The notes: a model not told the origin generated them from the letters alone. Counted from the stretch's first letter, positions 46,511 to 56,703 are shown. The stretch is DNA of 64,000 nucleotides from Verrucomicrobiia bacterium (GCA_026125285.1 JAHCLO010000011.1:62001-126000); one strand, 5' to 3'. Made by a program: numbers and translations.

Positions 46511-46852
46511 ATGGACGATTTCTTCGACAACTGGACGGTGCAGGTGCGCAAGGGCGTGCTGGAGTTGTGCATCCTCAACGCGCTCGCCGGCGAGGAACGT
46601 TACGGCTACGACCTGGTAAAAACGCTGGTGGAGATTCCCGGCCTGGGCGTGACCGAGGGCACGATTTATCCGCTGTTGTCGCGGTTACGTGTCGCGGGAT
46701 TGATTACGTCGCGTCTCGAGGAGTCCTCCGCGGGCCCGGCGCGGAAGTATTACTCGTTGACTAGGGATGGCCGCAAAATTATGGAGACGATGAACGAACA
46801 TCTCGCAGAACTGAACCGCGGCGTGGCCGTGATGCGGAAGAAAGGAGCATAG
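46511..46852 (+). CDS. PadR family transcriptional regulator
   Basis: A 113-residue winged-helix protein: VRKGVLELCILNALAGEERY, the recognition region GVTEGTIYPLLSRLRVAGLI and the wing RKYYSLTRDGRK. PadR proteins repress neighbouring genes and are released by small ligands or membrane stress. It is one base upstream of the VIT/PEP-CTERM gene, so the two are co-expressed and the neighbour is probably a target or effector. Confidence 0.93.
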   Translation: MDDFFDNWTVQVRKGVLELCILNALAGEERYGYDLVKTLVEIPGLGVTEGTIYPLLSRLRVAGLITSRLEESSAGPARKYYSLTRDGRKIMETMNEHLAELNRGVAVMRKKGA

Positions 46853-46853
46853 C

Positions 46854-49505
46854 ATGAGCGAATGGACCGAAACCGCCCGCCGGGCACTGGAAGCATACTG
46901 CGCGCGCTCACGCGTCGCCCTGGCCGGCACCGGCGCGGACGCCAATGAGGTGATCGAGGACCTGCGCCGACACGTCGAGGAGGAGTTACGCCACGCGAAA
47001 CTTTCGGTCGTGACCGAAGAGGACGTGCGCCGGGTTCTGGCGCGCGTGGGCGAGCCCCCGGCTGCGCGGGAACAACCACCTTCCCCGGACAACGCAAACC
47101 AAACCTCCGCTGGACGAACGGCAGCGGAGAAAATCCGCCCCGGCTGGATTGTCTTCGTCCTCGGCGTGGTGCTGCCGGTGGCCACTTTGTTTTTCGAGTT
47201 GATCAGCGGCATGTCGGCCGGCGTGCTCTTCGATCCGTTGCCAAGCTGGCTGCATGTGGCGCTGATAGCGTTGGTGCCTGTGGCGAACTTTTTCGTCTGG
47301 CGTGCGGCGCGGCACAAGGACGCGCGGCCGGCGCGGTTGCTGGGCTGGCTCAACGGTGTCGCGCTTGGCATCGCCTGGTTTTACGCGCTGCTCTATCTGC
47401 CGTTCTCCCCCATCGCGGCGATTGGCCTGATCTGGTTTGGGTTGGGGCTGATTCCGTTGGCGCCGCTCATTGCCGTGGCCGTGACGACGTGGTTGCGCGC
47501 CATTTATCGGGAGCGGACGGCGTGTTCGCGTATTCCCGGTGCGTGGGGCGGATGCGTTGCCGGATTTGGGCTGCTCGTGTTGCTGCAGTTGCCCGCAGCC
47601 CTCACGCATTACGGCCTGGCCAAAGCGACCGACGAGGCGGACGCGGTGCGTCAACGCGGCATCCGCGTGCTACGAACGTTTGGCGACGAGGAGATGCTGC
47701 TGCGTGCCTGCTATCGGTCACTGATCCGGGAGGCTGACTTTGATCTCGTCGCCCAACTTGCTGGCGGCAAGCGGTGGATCAAGCCCGAGGAGGCGCGGGA
47801 AGTCTATTACCGCGTCACTGGCCGGCCCTTCAATTCTGTGCCGGCGCCGTCACTTTACACGCGGTTTGGCCGCTGGACCGAATTGGAGAACGAATTCACC
47901 TGGGACGATGCACTGGGCGGCGAAGCGGTGGCGGGTCGGGTGAAGGGGCTTTCCATGTTGAGCTCGCGAATGGACGCCATCACCGAACCGGATGCGGCGC
48001 TGACGTATTGCGAATGGACGATGGAGTTCAAAAACGTTTCGTCGCAGGCGCGGGAGGCGCGGGCACAAATTGCGCTGCCGCCCGGCGGCGTGGTGTCGCG
48101 GCTGACCCTCTGGGTCAACGGTGAGGAACGCGAGGCGGCCTTCGGCGGACGCGCGCAAGTGCGGCAGGCGTACCAGTCGGTGGCGGTGGTGCAGCGGCGG
48201 GATCCGGTGCTGGTGACGACCTGCGGGCCGGACCGCGTGCTGATGCAGTGCTTTCCGGTGCCGGCGGATGGCGGGTTGATGAAAGTGCGCTTGGGTATCA
48301 CCGCGCCGCTGGCGCTGGAGTCAGCCGAGCGCGGACGCTTTGTCTGGCCTCGCTTTCTCGAGCGCAACTTTCGCATCGGCGACGAATTCAAACACTCGCT
48401 CTGGATCGAGTCTCCACTGCCGCTCACCAGTTCCGACCCGGCAGCAACATCTTTGCGTTCCTCGACCAACACCTATTCCATACGGCTTTCTCCATCGGAA
48501 GCCAGCCTGTTCAACTCGCCGGCGCATGTGGTCGTGCAACGCTCGGCAGATGCGGAAACTGTCGTCACCGCTGCGGATGAGAACGGCCGCGTCATTCGCC
48601 AGACGATTCGCACAGCGACCATGAATCCGCCCGGGCGCGTGGTATTTGTGTTCGATGGTTCCGCAGGCCTGCGCGCTCATGCGGCGGACATTGCGGCAGG
48701 ATTGGTGGACTTACCGAGCGAAACCGAAGTCGCGGCACTCGTGGCAGAACGGGAAGGCGTTACCGTATTGCTCCCGGCACAAAAGGCATCGGCGAAGGTG
48801 TTGGAAGATCTAAGGCAACGATTGCGGCGCGTGAACTGCGCCGGGGGGCAGGACAATTTACCCGCGCTCGAAGCCGGTTGGGATTTGGCAGCGGCGAGCA
48901 CGAACGGTGTGCTCCTCTGGATTCACGCGCCGCAACCGGTGTTGCTCTCCAATGGGGACGGATTGCGGCAGCGCTTCGAGCGGAGCGCCTCCCCGCCGCG
49001 TTTTCTGGAATTGCCGGTGACCAGCGGTCCGGATCGCATCGTGGAGAAGCTCGATGGCTTACCGGTGGATCACGTGCCGCGGTGGGGCGAGTTGCGCGAC
49101 GATCTCACAGCGTTGATCGCGCAACTTACCGGCAAGCAGGCGCGCTTCACGTTCGTGCGCGAGCAGGTTCCCGCCGCCTCCGGCACTGGGTCGGGTGCGA
49201 CGGCGAGCAAACACCTGGAACGCCTTTGGGCGAAGGAGGAAGTGCATCGCCTGACCAAAACGCGGCAACGCGAAGAAGCGACTAAACTCGCGGCGAAGGA
49301 ACAACTCGTCACGCCGGTCACCGGCGCGGTGGTGCTGGAAACCATGCAACAGTTCGCCCAACATGGCCTGACACCGGTGGACGCGAGCACCGTGCCGGTG
49401 GTACCCGAGCCGGGCACATGGACGTTGCTGGCCGTTGGAGTCCTGGCCTTTGGATTGCGCCGGGTGCTGGCGCGCAACCGGGCGGGAAAGAAGCGACGAT
49501 GTTGA
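46854..49505 (+). CDS. Membrane VIT-domain protein with PEP-CTERM tail
   Basis: An 883-residue protein. Residues 1-75 form a HAAS/DUF1700-like helical domain (VIEDLRRHVEEELRHAKL) that in other proteins binds the adjacent PadR. Five helices lie between residues 100 and 250. Residues 370-500 are a VIT domain (YCEWTMEFKNVSSQAREARA, RRDPVLVTTCGPDRV) followed by a VWA-like region. The C-terminus is a PEP-CTERM sorting signal (VPEPGTWTLLAVGVLAFGLR, then a basic tail). An exosortase would sort and cleave it; none is in the window. The combination of a PadR-contact domain and an exosortase signal is unusual. Confidence 0.85.
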   Translation: MSEWTETARRALEAYCARSRVALAGTGADANEVIEDLRRHVEEELRHAKLSVVTEEDVRRVLARVGEPPAAREQPPSPDNANQTSAGRTAAEKIRPGWIVFVLGVVLPVATLFFELISGMSAGVLFDPLPSWLHVALIALVPVANFFVWRAARHKDARPARLLGWLNGVALGIAWFYALLYLPFSPIAAIGLIWFGLGLIPLAPLIAVAVTTWLRAIYRERTACSRIPGAWGGCVAGFGLLVLLQLPAALTHYGLAKATDEADAVRQRGIRVLRTFGDEEMLLRACYRSLIREADFDLVAQLAGGKRWIKPEEAREVYYRVTGRPFNSVPAPSLYTRFGRWTELENEFTWDDALGGEAVAGRVKGLSMLSSRMDAITEPDAALTYCEWTMEFKNVSSQAREARAQIALPPGGVVSRLTLWVNGEEREAAFGGRAQVRQAYQSVAVVQRRDPVLVTTCGPDRVLMQCFPVPADGGLMKVRLGITAPLALESAERGRFVWPRFLERNFRIGDEFKHSLWIESPLPLTSSDPAATSLRSSTNTYSIRLSPSEASLFNSPAHVVVQRSADAETVVTAADENGRVIRQTIRTATMNPPGRVVFVFDGSAGLRAHAADIAAGLVDLPSETEVAALVAEREGVTVLLPAQKASAKVLEDLRQRLRRVNCAGGQDNLPALEAGWDLAAASTNGVLLWIHAPQPVLLSNGDGLRQRFERSASPPRFLELPVTSGPDRIVEKLDGLPVDHVPRWGELRDDLTALIAQLTGKQARFTFVREQVPAASGTGSGATASKHLERLWAKEEVHRLTKTRQREEATKLAAKEQLVTPVTGAVVLETMQQFAQHGLTPVDASTVPVVPEPGTWTLLAVGVLAFGLRRVLARNRAGKKRRC

Positions 49506-49674
49506 TCCGGAGCGCCGGTTTCCTGCCCGGCACGTTGCGGTTCATCGTCAGGTTCGCGAGGTGATTGCACCTGCGGATCTGCGGATCACGTGACCGACTC
49601 CGCTGTTGACCTTCCGCGCAGCGGCGAGCACCATGCAGTTGTTCGAAAGTTCAGCGTCCGGGAGCTGGCTAACG

Positions 49675-52600
49675 ATGAGCACGACGAGGCGAGCATGGGA
49701 CAAAGGGGTAGATGCCCTCCGACACCAAAGGTGTGGCCGAGAAACGCGGAAGCTCGGGCAGCCCAGTGAGACTTCCAAATATGCAGGCCAAATAATCCGA
49801 TTGGTTGCCCCGCGGCGTCTGTCAGTTGGCCGCTCCGGCGTTGGCCGGTTTTGCTCCATCCTTCGAGGACTGCCTTTCGCGCTTTGCTGTACCGTCGTTT
49901 CTGCTGTCTGGCTTCTTCCCGCTTCCTCGCTCCACGGCCAGTCTCCGGCAGCCGACGACTTCCGTCCGATCGTGGGCGGCAATTATCCAATGGTGCATGC
50001 GCTGGCAGTGCAGGCGGATGGCAGTGTCCTGATGGGCGGGTGGTTTCCCACGATTGGCGAGGCGGTGCGCGCGAATCTGGCGCGGCTGCACGCCGATGGA
50101 ACACTCGATCCCGTCTTCAATCCCGGCGCGAACGAGATCGTTCATTGCTTCGTCGTGCAGGGCGACGGGAGAATCGTTGTGGGCGGTGCGTTCAGTCAAC
50201 TGGCCGGGTACGCGCGCCACGCGGTGGCCCGGCTCAATGTTGATGGCACCCTGGACTTCTGGTTCAATCCACTGGTGGGTGGCCCAGGCTCTGCGGTCTG
50301 TAGTGCGCTGGTTGAGCAACCGGATGGGAAGTTGGTCGTCGGTGGTCTGTTCACATCATTGGGTGGTCAGCCGCACAGCAACCTGGGACGGTTGGAGGCA
50401 GATGGAACGGTGGACGCAAGCTTCGCGGCGGATACGGACGGCGTGGTAGTGTCGCTCACATTCGCGCCGGACGGAAAGATCCTGGTGGGCGGCGACTTTA
50501 GGGTTGTGGCCGGACAGCCGCGCACGAACCTGGCCCGGCTGAACGCGGACGGGACGCTGGACAGCGAATTCAATCCTGGAGCCAACCGACCAGTGCAGGC
50601 GCTGGCGATCCAGGCGGATGGTAAGATCCTGGTGGGCGGTTCTTTTACCACGTTGGGCGGCCAACCGCGGAGCGGTATTGCCCGGCTGAATGAGGACGGT
50701 TCCCTGGATGGTGGGTTCAGTCCGGGCGTCGGTGGGATTTCTCCTTATTCGTACGTGTATTCGCTGGCGGTACAGGCGGACGGGAAGATCCTTTTGGGCG
50801 GCTATTTCACCAGCGTTGCCGGGCAATCCCGCAACTATCTCGCGCGGCTGAATGCCAACGGGACACTGGACAGCGGGTTCAATCCCGGCGCCAACGGGGT
50901 CGTGAACGCGCTCGCTATTCAAGCGGACGGCAAGGTGCTCGTGGGCGGGGAATTCACCAGCCTGGACAGCGGGTCGCGCTATTCGCTCGGGCGGCTGTAC
51001 GCGACGACGGCCGCGACACAGAGCCTGAGCTTCGACAGCACGACCGTCACTTGGTTGCGCGGCGGTACCAGCCCGGAGGTGGGGAGAACCAGCTTCGATC
51101 ATTCACCAGACGGCGTGGTGTGGACGGACCTTGGCGAAGGCACGCGCATCGCCGGCGGCTGGCAACTCAATGGGGTCGCGATCCCGCTGACGGGCCGGCT
51201 GCGGGCGCGCGGCTGGGTTTCCGGCGGTTACGGCTCCGGCTCGGGCTGGTTCCTGGAAGCCTATGCGGGGGAGCCGGTGATTGTGGCTGAACCGGTGGGC
51301 CGGACGAACGATGCCGAGACACTCGCCACGTTTAGTGTCCTCGTGAAAGGTTCGGAACCTTTCAGTTTCCAGTGGTTCAAGGATGGTGTGCCAGTCGTTG
51401 AGGGAGGCAACGTTACCGGGACCACCTCCGCGACGTTGACGCTGACGAACGTGCTGGGAGGCGACACTGGCGACTACCAAGTCGTAGCGAGCAACAGCTT
51501 CGGCAGTGTGACCAGCGTGGTCGCCTCACTCACGGTGCGCGATCCGGTGATCCTCGCACAGCCGGCAAGTCAGGCGCGTGAACTGGGCGAGGGCGTGAAC
51601 TTCGGCATTACGGTGAATGGCACCGCACCGCTCGCCTATCAGTGGTGGAAGAACGATGCCCCCCTGAGCGGAGCGAACGAGGCCTTTCTCGCGTTCACGA
51701 ATCTCCAAGCCAGCGACGCCGGGACCTACCGGGTGGAAGTGAGCAACGTATGGGGAAGCGTGTCCAGTGACAGCGCCTGGTTGACGGTGAACGTGATCAC
51801 ACTCGAGACGGACTTCAATCCCGCTCTGAACAGCACCGTGTTTGCCCAGGCACTCCAGCCGGACGGAAAAACTCTCCTCGGCGGTGACTTCACCACGGTG
51901 AGCGGTCAGGCGCGCAACCGAATCGCCCGACTAAACGCAAACGGCACGCTGGACACCGGCTTCAATCCGGGCGCGAACGGGTCCGTGTTTTGCCTCGCGG
52001 TGCAAGCGGACGGGAAGATTCTTCTGGGCGGCGGGTTAACTTCACTGGCCGGGCAGACTCGCAATCACCTGGCTCGACTCCACGCGGACGGAACACTGGA
52101 CAACGAGTTCAATCCGGGTGCGGATAGCGATGTAACTTGTCTGGCACTTCTGCCCGACGGAAAGATTTTGGTGGGCGGCAGCTTCTCCACCGTGGGTGGC
52201 CAGTCGCATCGGCACCTCGCGCTCCTAAATCCCGATGGGACTCCCGACAACGGAATCAGTCTCGACGCAAACAACGTGGTGGCGTCGCTGGCGGTTCAGC
52301 CGGATGGACAGATCCTGGTGGGCGGCTTCTTCACGACGCTCAATGGGCAATCGCGAAACCGGATCGGTCGGTTTAGTCATGACGGGACACTCGACTTTTC
52401 GTTCAACCCCGGGGCGAACGCTGGCGTGACGGCCTTGGCGCTGCAAGCGGATGGCAAGATCCTCGTGGGTGGGTATTTTTCCCGGTTGGGTGGGCAGGCG
52501 CATACCAACATCGCCCGGCTGAATCTCGATGGCACCTTGGACAGCGACTTCAGCCCACACGCGGGGACCATTTACGAAAACGATTACCCTGCGGTTTATT

Positions 52601-55239
52601 CGCTCGCGGTTCAGGTGGATGGTGGCATTCTGATGGGCGGTTCCTTCAGCACCATGGACGGGGAACAACGTTACTACCTGGCCCGGTTGCAAGCGGATGG
52701 GCGCCTCGACAATAACTTCAATCCGGCCATGAGCACCGCGGTTTACGGGCTGGCCTTGCAGCCGGACGGAGAGATTCTGGTCGCCGGGTCCGTTGTCTTG
52801 CCCAACGGGCAATGGCGGCAGAATCTACTGAGACTGCACAACAGCAACCCGGCCACGCAGAGCCTTGGCTTCGACGATGCGATGATCAACTGGCTGCGGG
52901 AGGGGACCGGCCCGGAAGTCTGGCGCACCACCTTCGAGCACTCGCCGGACGGACTGGATTGGGAGGTGCTGGGCGAGGGCGTGCGCGTTCCGGGCGGCTG
53001 GCAATTGAGCGAAGTTTCGGCTCCTTCGGGCGGTACGATCCGCGCCCGCGGTTACGTCACCGGCGGCCAGTACAACGGCTCGGGGTGGTACGTGGAGACT
53101 ACCTACGGGCAACCGTTCTTCCTCGACTCGCCCGTCAGCCGGACAAATGACGCAGGCACAACCGCCACGTTCAGTGTGGCGGCCGGTGGCTCCGAGCCAT
53201 TGAGTTTCCACTGGTTGAAGGATGAAATCCCGCTGAACGACGGCGCCAACGTTTCGGGTGTCGCCACGGCCACGCTCAGTTTGAGCAACGTCCTCAAGGC
53301 CAGCGAAGGTGGTTACGCCGTCGCCGTCAGCAGTACTTTTGGCAGCGTGACGAGCGCGGTGGCCCAGTTCACGGTCATTGACCCGGTGATCAATGCTCAA
53401 CCCGCGAGTCAATTGGGCCAACTGGGCCAGGGGGTCACCTTCACCGTCGCGGCGACCGGGACAGCGCCGTTACAGTATCAGTGGTGGAAAGACGGTGCCG
53501 CGCTCGACCTGGCGGCTGGCGACTCTTTGACACTGACGAATCTCCAAGCCGGCGATGCCGGTGGTTATCGAGTCGTTGTGAGCAACGCGTACGGCACCGC
53601 GACCAGTTCGGTGGCTTTCTTGTCAGTAAACCTGGCCACGCTGGACACAACGTTTCCGCCAGCGGCGGATCGTGACGTCTATGCGCTCGCGGTGCAACCA
53701 GACGGAAAGATCCTGGTGGGCGGCGCGTTTACCAAACTGGGGGACCAAATCGGGACGAATCTGGCCCGCCTGCATCCGGATGGGACTTTGGACAACGCCT
53801 TCAATCCGAGGCCAAACTCCGCAGTGTATGCGTTGGCGCTTCAGTCGGACGGCAAGATAGTCATCGGAGGTGCTTTCACCCGAGTGGGCGGGCTTTCCCG
53901 CACCAACCTGGCCCGGCTCAATCCCGACGGCTCCCTCGATGCCGGATTCACTGCGGCAGTCGGAGCCGCCGCCCGGTCCGTTTCCATGGTAAGTGCGCTG
54001 GCCATCCAGCCGGACGGCAAGATTCTGGTCAGCGGAGCTTTCGCTACGCTCGGCGGAATGGCCCGCACGAATCTGGCCCGGCTTAATGCGGACGGCACGG
54101 TGGATGCCGGTTTCAATCCGGCGCCGCGCGGAAGCGGAGGCGCAACTTTTCTCAGCTTGTCGGAAGTGCGAACCCTGGCCGTACAGCCCGACGGCAAGAT
54201 TCTGCTCGGTGGCACCTTCACGACGTTGGCTGGTCAACCGCGCAGCAACCTGGGCCGGCTCAATTCAGACGGCAGTCTCGACAGCCCATTCAACCCCGGC
54301 GCCAACAGCAATGTGCTGGCGCTCGTGTTGCAGGCTGACGGAAGAATCCTCGTGAGCGGCCACTTCACATCACTGGGCGCGCAATCGCGAACCAATCTGG
54401 CGCGACTCCACGCAGACGGAAGCCTAGACGCCAGTTTCAATCCTGGCGTGGCCGGTGGCGCCGGGCTTTTTCCGCGAACCGATTCACGGTTTTGCCTGGC
54501 GGTGCAGACCGATGGAACAATTCTCCTCGGCGGAAGATTCACAACTGTGGCGGGCCAGGCCTGCACCAACCTGGTCCGGTTGGAGGCGGACGGCACTTTG
54601 GACAACGACTTCAACCCGGGGGCGGGTGGGAGCAGCTTCTCGTCCGTGAATTCACTCGTGCTTCAACCGGACGGGAAGATTCTCGTAGGCGGCGCGTTCA
54701 CCTGGCTCGCCGGCCTGTCGCAGACCAATCTCGGTCGGCTCAACACCACCGCGCCCGCAACCCAGAGTCTCAGTCTTGACGGTTCGACGATCACCTGGCT
54801 GCGCGACGGCACCGGCCCGGAAGTGTGGCGCACTACCTTTGAAAGTTCCAGCAATGGCTTGAACTGGACGCAACTGGGAAGCGGCCAACGCGGCCCCGGC
54901 GGCTGGCAACTCACCAACGTCGCCGTCCAATCGGATGCCACGATCCGGGCCCGCGGTTTCATCCCCAGCAGCGGCGTTGGTGGCGGAATCGTGGAAACCG
55001 TAGTGCGACTGATGCCTATCATCCTCACCAGTGACGGCGCCTTCGGCATCGTCTCCAACCAGTTTGGATTTCACTTTGCCGGTTTGCCGGGGCAGGTCGT
55101 CGTGGTGGAAAGTTCGACCGACTTGCTCCAATGGTGGCCGCTGCAAACCAACACGCTGGGTAGCAGCCCCCTTTACTTCAGTGAGCTTTGGTCCGGACTG
55201 ACACCACAGCGCTTTTATCGCGTCCGGCCGTGGCCGTGA
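49675..55239 (+). CDS. Giant secreted protein: 3 x 7 delta-60 repeats and Ig domains
   Basis: The start is uncertain: the frame is open from 49606; ATG 49675 has GGGAG ten bases upstream, and TTG 49801 would put the signal sequence (LPFALCCTVVSAVWLLPASS) at the N-terminus. About 1,850 residues. Delta-60 repeats (VxALAxQxDGKILVGGxFT... LARLNxDGTLD) occur as seven copies at about 49990-51010, seven at 51800-52850 and seven at 53650-54750, each suiting a seven-bladed propeller. Each block is followed by a module of about 90 residues (TQSLSFDSTTVTWLRGG...), and two Ig-like pairs lie between blocks 1/2 and 2/3. The tail (PQRFYRVRPWP) resembles that of the protein at 19513. Probably a surface adhesion or binding protein. 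Confidence 0.85.
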   Translation: MSTTRRAWDKGVDALRHQRCGRETRKLGQPSETSKYAGQIIRLVAPRRLSVGRSGVGRFCSILRGLPFALCCTVVSAVWLLPASSLHGQSPAADDFRPIVGGNYPMVHALAVQADGSVLMGGWFPTIGEAVRANLARLHADGTLDPVFNPGANEIVHCFVVQGDGRIVVGGAFSQLAGYARHAVARLNVDGTLDFWFNPLVGGPGSAVCSALVEQPDGKLVVGGLFTSLGGQPHSNLGRLEADGTVDASFAADTDGVVVSLTFAPDGKILVGGDFRVVAGQPRTNLARLNADGTLDSEFNPGANRPVQALAIQADGKILVGGSFTTLGGQPRSGIARLNEDGSLDGGFSPGVGGISPYSYVYSLAVQADGKILLGGYFTSVAGQSRNYLARLNANGTLDSGFNPGANGVVNALAIQADGKVLVGGEFTSLDSGSRYSLGRLYATTAATQSLSFDSTTVTWLRGGTSPEVGRTSFDHSPDGVVWTDLGEGTRIAGGWQLNGVAIPLTGRLRARGWVSGGYGSGSGWFLEAYAGEPVIVAEPVGRTNDAETLATFSVLVKGSEPFSFQWFKDGVPVVEGGNVTGTTSATLTLTNVLGGDTGDYQVVASNSFGSVTSVVASLTVRDPVILAQPASQARELGEGVNFGITVNGTAPLAYQWWKNDAPLSGANEAFLAFTNLQASDAGTYRVEVSNVWGSVSSDSAWLTVNVITLETDFNPALNSTVFAQALQPDGKTLLGGDFTTVSGQARNRIARLNANGTLDTGFNPGANGSVFCLAVQADGKILLGGGLTSLAGQTRNHLARLHADGTLDNEFNPGADSDVTCLALLPDGKILVGGSFSTVGGQSHRHLALLNPDGTPDNGISLDANNVVASLAVQPDGQILVGGFFTTLNGQSRNRIGRFSHDGTLDFSFNPGANAGVTALALQADGKILVGGYFSRLGGQAHTNIARLNLDGTLDSDFSPHAGTIYENDYPAVYSLAVQVDGGILMGGSFSTMDGEQRYYLARLQADGRLDNNFNPAMSTAVYGLALQPDGEILVAGSVVLPNGQWRQNLLRLHNSNPATQSLGFDDAMINWLREGTGPEVWRTTFEHSPDGLDWEVLGEGVRVPGGWQLSEVSAPSGGTIRARGYVTGGQYNGSGWYVETTYGQPFFLDSPVSRTNDAGTTATFSVAAGGSEPLSFHWLKDEIPLNDGANVSGVATATLSLSNVLKASEGGYAVAVSSTFGSVTSAVAQFTVIDPVINAQPASQLGQLGQGVTFTVAATGTAPLQYQWWKDGAALDLAAGDSLTLTNLQAGDAGGYRVVVSNAYGTATSSVAFLSVNLATLDTTFPPAADRDVYALAVQPDGKILVGGAFTKLGDQIGTNLARLHPDGTLDNAFNPRPNSAVYALALQSDGKIVIGGAFTRVGGLSRTNLARLNPDGSLDAGFTAAVGAAARSVSMVSALAIQPDGKILVSGAFATLGGMARTNLARLNADGTVDAGFNPAPRGSGGATFLSLSEVRTLAVQPDGKILLGGTFTTLAGQPRSNLGRLNSDGSLDSPFNPGANSNVLALVLQADGRILVSGHFTSLGAQSRTNLARLHADGSLDASFNPGVAGGAGLFPRTDSRFCLAVQTDGTILLGGRFTTVAGQACTNLVRLEADGTLDNDFNPGAGGSSFSSVNSLVLQPDGKILVGGAFTWLAGLSQTNLGRLNTTAPATQSLSLDGSTITWLRDGTGPEVWRTTFESSSNGLNWTQLGSGQRGPGGWQLTNVAVQSDATIRARGFIPSSGVGGGIVETVVRLMPIILTSDGAFGIVSNQFGFHFAGLPGQVVVVESSTDLLQWWPLQTNTLGSSPLYFSELWSGLTPQRFYRVRPWP

Positions 55240-55260
55240 ACGGACCACCACGTCCGCCGT

Positions 55261-56544
55261 TCAAATCATGTGGCAGAACATCGCGTCGCGGAGCTTGGGC
55301 TCGAACCACGTGCTCTTGGGCGGCATGATGCCGCCGGCGTCGGCAATGGTCATCAAGTCCTCGATGCTCGTCGGGAACAGGCTGAACGCGCACGCGTATT
55401 CGCCCTTGCTGACCAGTCTTTCCAATTCCGCGGTGCCGCGAATGCCGCCGACGAAGTTGATCCGTTTGCTGGTGCGCGGGTCTTCAATGCCGAAAATCGG
55501 GTCAAGGATGTGTTTCTGAAGCAGTGTCACGTCGAGTTGTTCGATGGGATCATTCACGGTCGCGAACTGCGGGCGGAAGTGCAGTGTGTACCAATTGCCG
55601 GCGAGGAAGAATCCGAGTTCATGTTTGCGCACCGGCTTGGCTGCGCCGGGGGCGTTGATGATGAAAACGGCGTCCAGCTTCTGCAGAAGCTGTTCGCCCG
55701 TCAGCCCGTTCAGGTCCTTCAACACTCGGTTGTAAGGCAGAATCTGCATCTGGTTATGCGGGAACGTCACGGTCAGGAATCCGCTGCTCTCATCCATGCT
55801 GGTAGCAGCCGACGTTGGTCGGCTCTGATTGCTCTCCGATGAAGTATGAGCGGACTCACGTCCGCGGCTACGACGAGTTTGATGAACCCGCGCCGCTGCC
55901 GCGCTGCGATGGTGGCCGTCGGCGATGTAGAGGAATGGAATTTTCGCAAACTGCTCGGTGATGAACTGAATCCCCGCCGCGTCGCCAACTGTCCAAGCGG
56001 TGTGACGCACGCCGTCGGTGGCGGTAAAATCCACGTCCGACGACAATGCCGTTCGTCTGGCCACGAATTCATCCATTGCCGCCGTGGCGCGATAGGTCAG
56101 GAACACCGGGCCGGTCTGTGCGTTCAGCGTTTCGATATGGCGCACACGGTCGTCTTCCTTGTCGGGTCGCGTGAATTCATGCTTCTTGATGGTGCCGTTG
56201 AGGTATTCTTCGCAACTTGCCGCTGCCACCAGGCCGACCTGCGAATGTGCGCCCATGATCTGGCGGTAAAGATAGAAGCATCGCTTGGCCTCCTGCGTGA
56301 GCGCGCCTTGGGCGATGAGCCTCTGAAAGTTCTCTTTCCCTTTCGCGTACACTTCCGGGGAATAGAGGTCAGTGCCGGGTGGCAGATTAATTTCCGGTTT
56401 GCTGACGTGCAGAAAACTGAGCGGATTGCCGGCGGCGATTTGGCGCGCTTCCTCGGACGACATTACGTCGTAAGGCAGTTCACAGATTTGCCCGGCGAGT
56501 TCCGGCTGGGGCCGCAGGGCGGCAAAGGGTTTAAGTGTCGCCAT
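55261..56544 (-). CDS. DUF1015 protein with in-frame insertion
   Basis: A 427-residue protein with the DUF1015 signature: MATLKPFAALRPQPELAGQI, LPYDVMSSEEARQ, CEEYLNGTIKKHEFTRPDKE, IADGHHRSAAAARVHQTRR and FPHNQMQILPYNRVLKDLNG. DUF1015 members are linked to D-lactate/serine-related metabolism by context, but none of that context is here. About 25 residues (starting after HQTRR and ending before MDESSG) are encoded by a palindromic repeat and replace what is normally a short loop. The rest appears intact, so the gene may still work. Confidence 0.88.
   Translation of the reverse strand: MATLKPFAALRPQPELAGQICELPYDVMSSEEARQIAAGNPLSFLHVSKPEINLPPGTDLYSPEVYAKGKENFQRLIAQGALTQEAKRCFYLYRQIMGAHSQVGLVAAASCEEYLNGTIKKHEFTRPDKEDDRVRHIETLNAQTGPVFLTYRATAAMDEFVARRTALSSDVDFTATDGVRHTAWTVGDAAGIQFITEQFAKIPFLYIADGHHRSAAAARVHQTRRSRGRESAHTSSESNQSRPTSAATSMDESSGFLTVTFPHNQMQILPYNRVLKDLNGLTGEQLLQKLDAVFIINAPGAAKPVRKHELGFFLAGNWYTLHFRPQFATVNDPIEQLDVTLLQKHILDPIFGIEDPRTSKRINFVGGIRGTAELERLVSKGEYACAFSLFPTSIEDLMTIADAGGIMPPKSTWFEPKLRDAMFCHMI
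55802..55871. repeat. Palindromic repeat family A, copy 2 (inside CDS)
   Basis: A 70-base palindrome with arms at 55802-55825 and 55848-55871 (19 of 24 positions pair), related to the 71-base element at 849-919 in length and arm sequence (gtagccg...gacgt). It lies within the DUF1015 gene without breaking its frame, encoding the stretch RSRGRESAHTSSESNQSRPT. Confidence 0.75.
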
Positions 56545-56703
56545 AAAATGAGGCGGGAAGATAGGCCGGCCCCAAGGTCAACGCACGCAGAATTGAGGTC
56601 TGGCATCGCCGCACCTCGAGTGCCGGGACGCGACCCAGCATCGCACAACTTCAGCAAAACAACTGCAAACTGAGTGATGCCCGGACCGGCAGATGCCTTC
56701 AGC

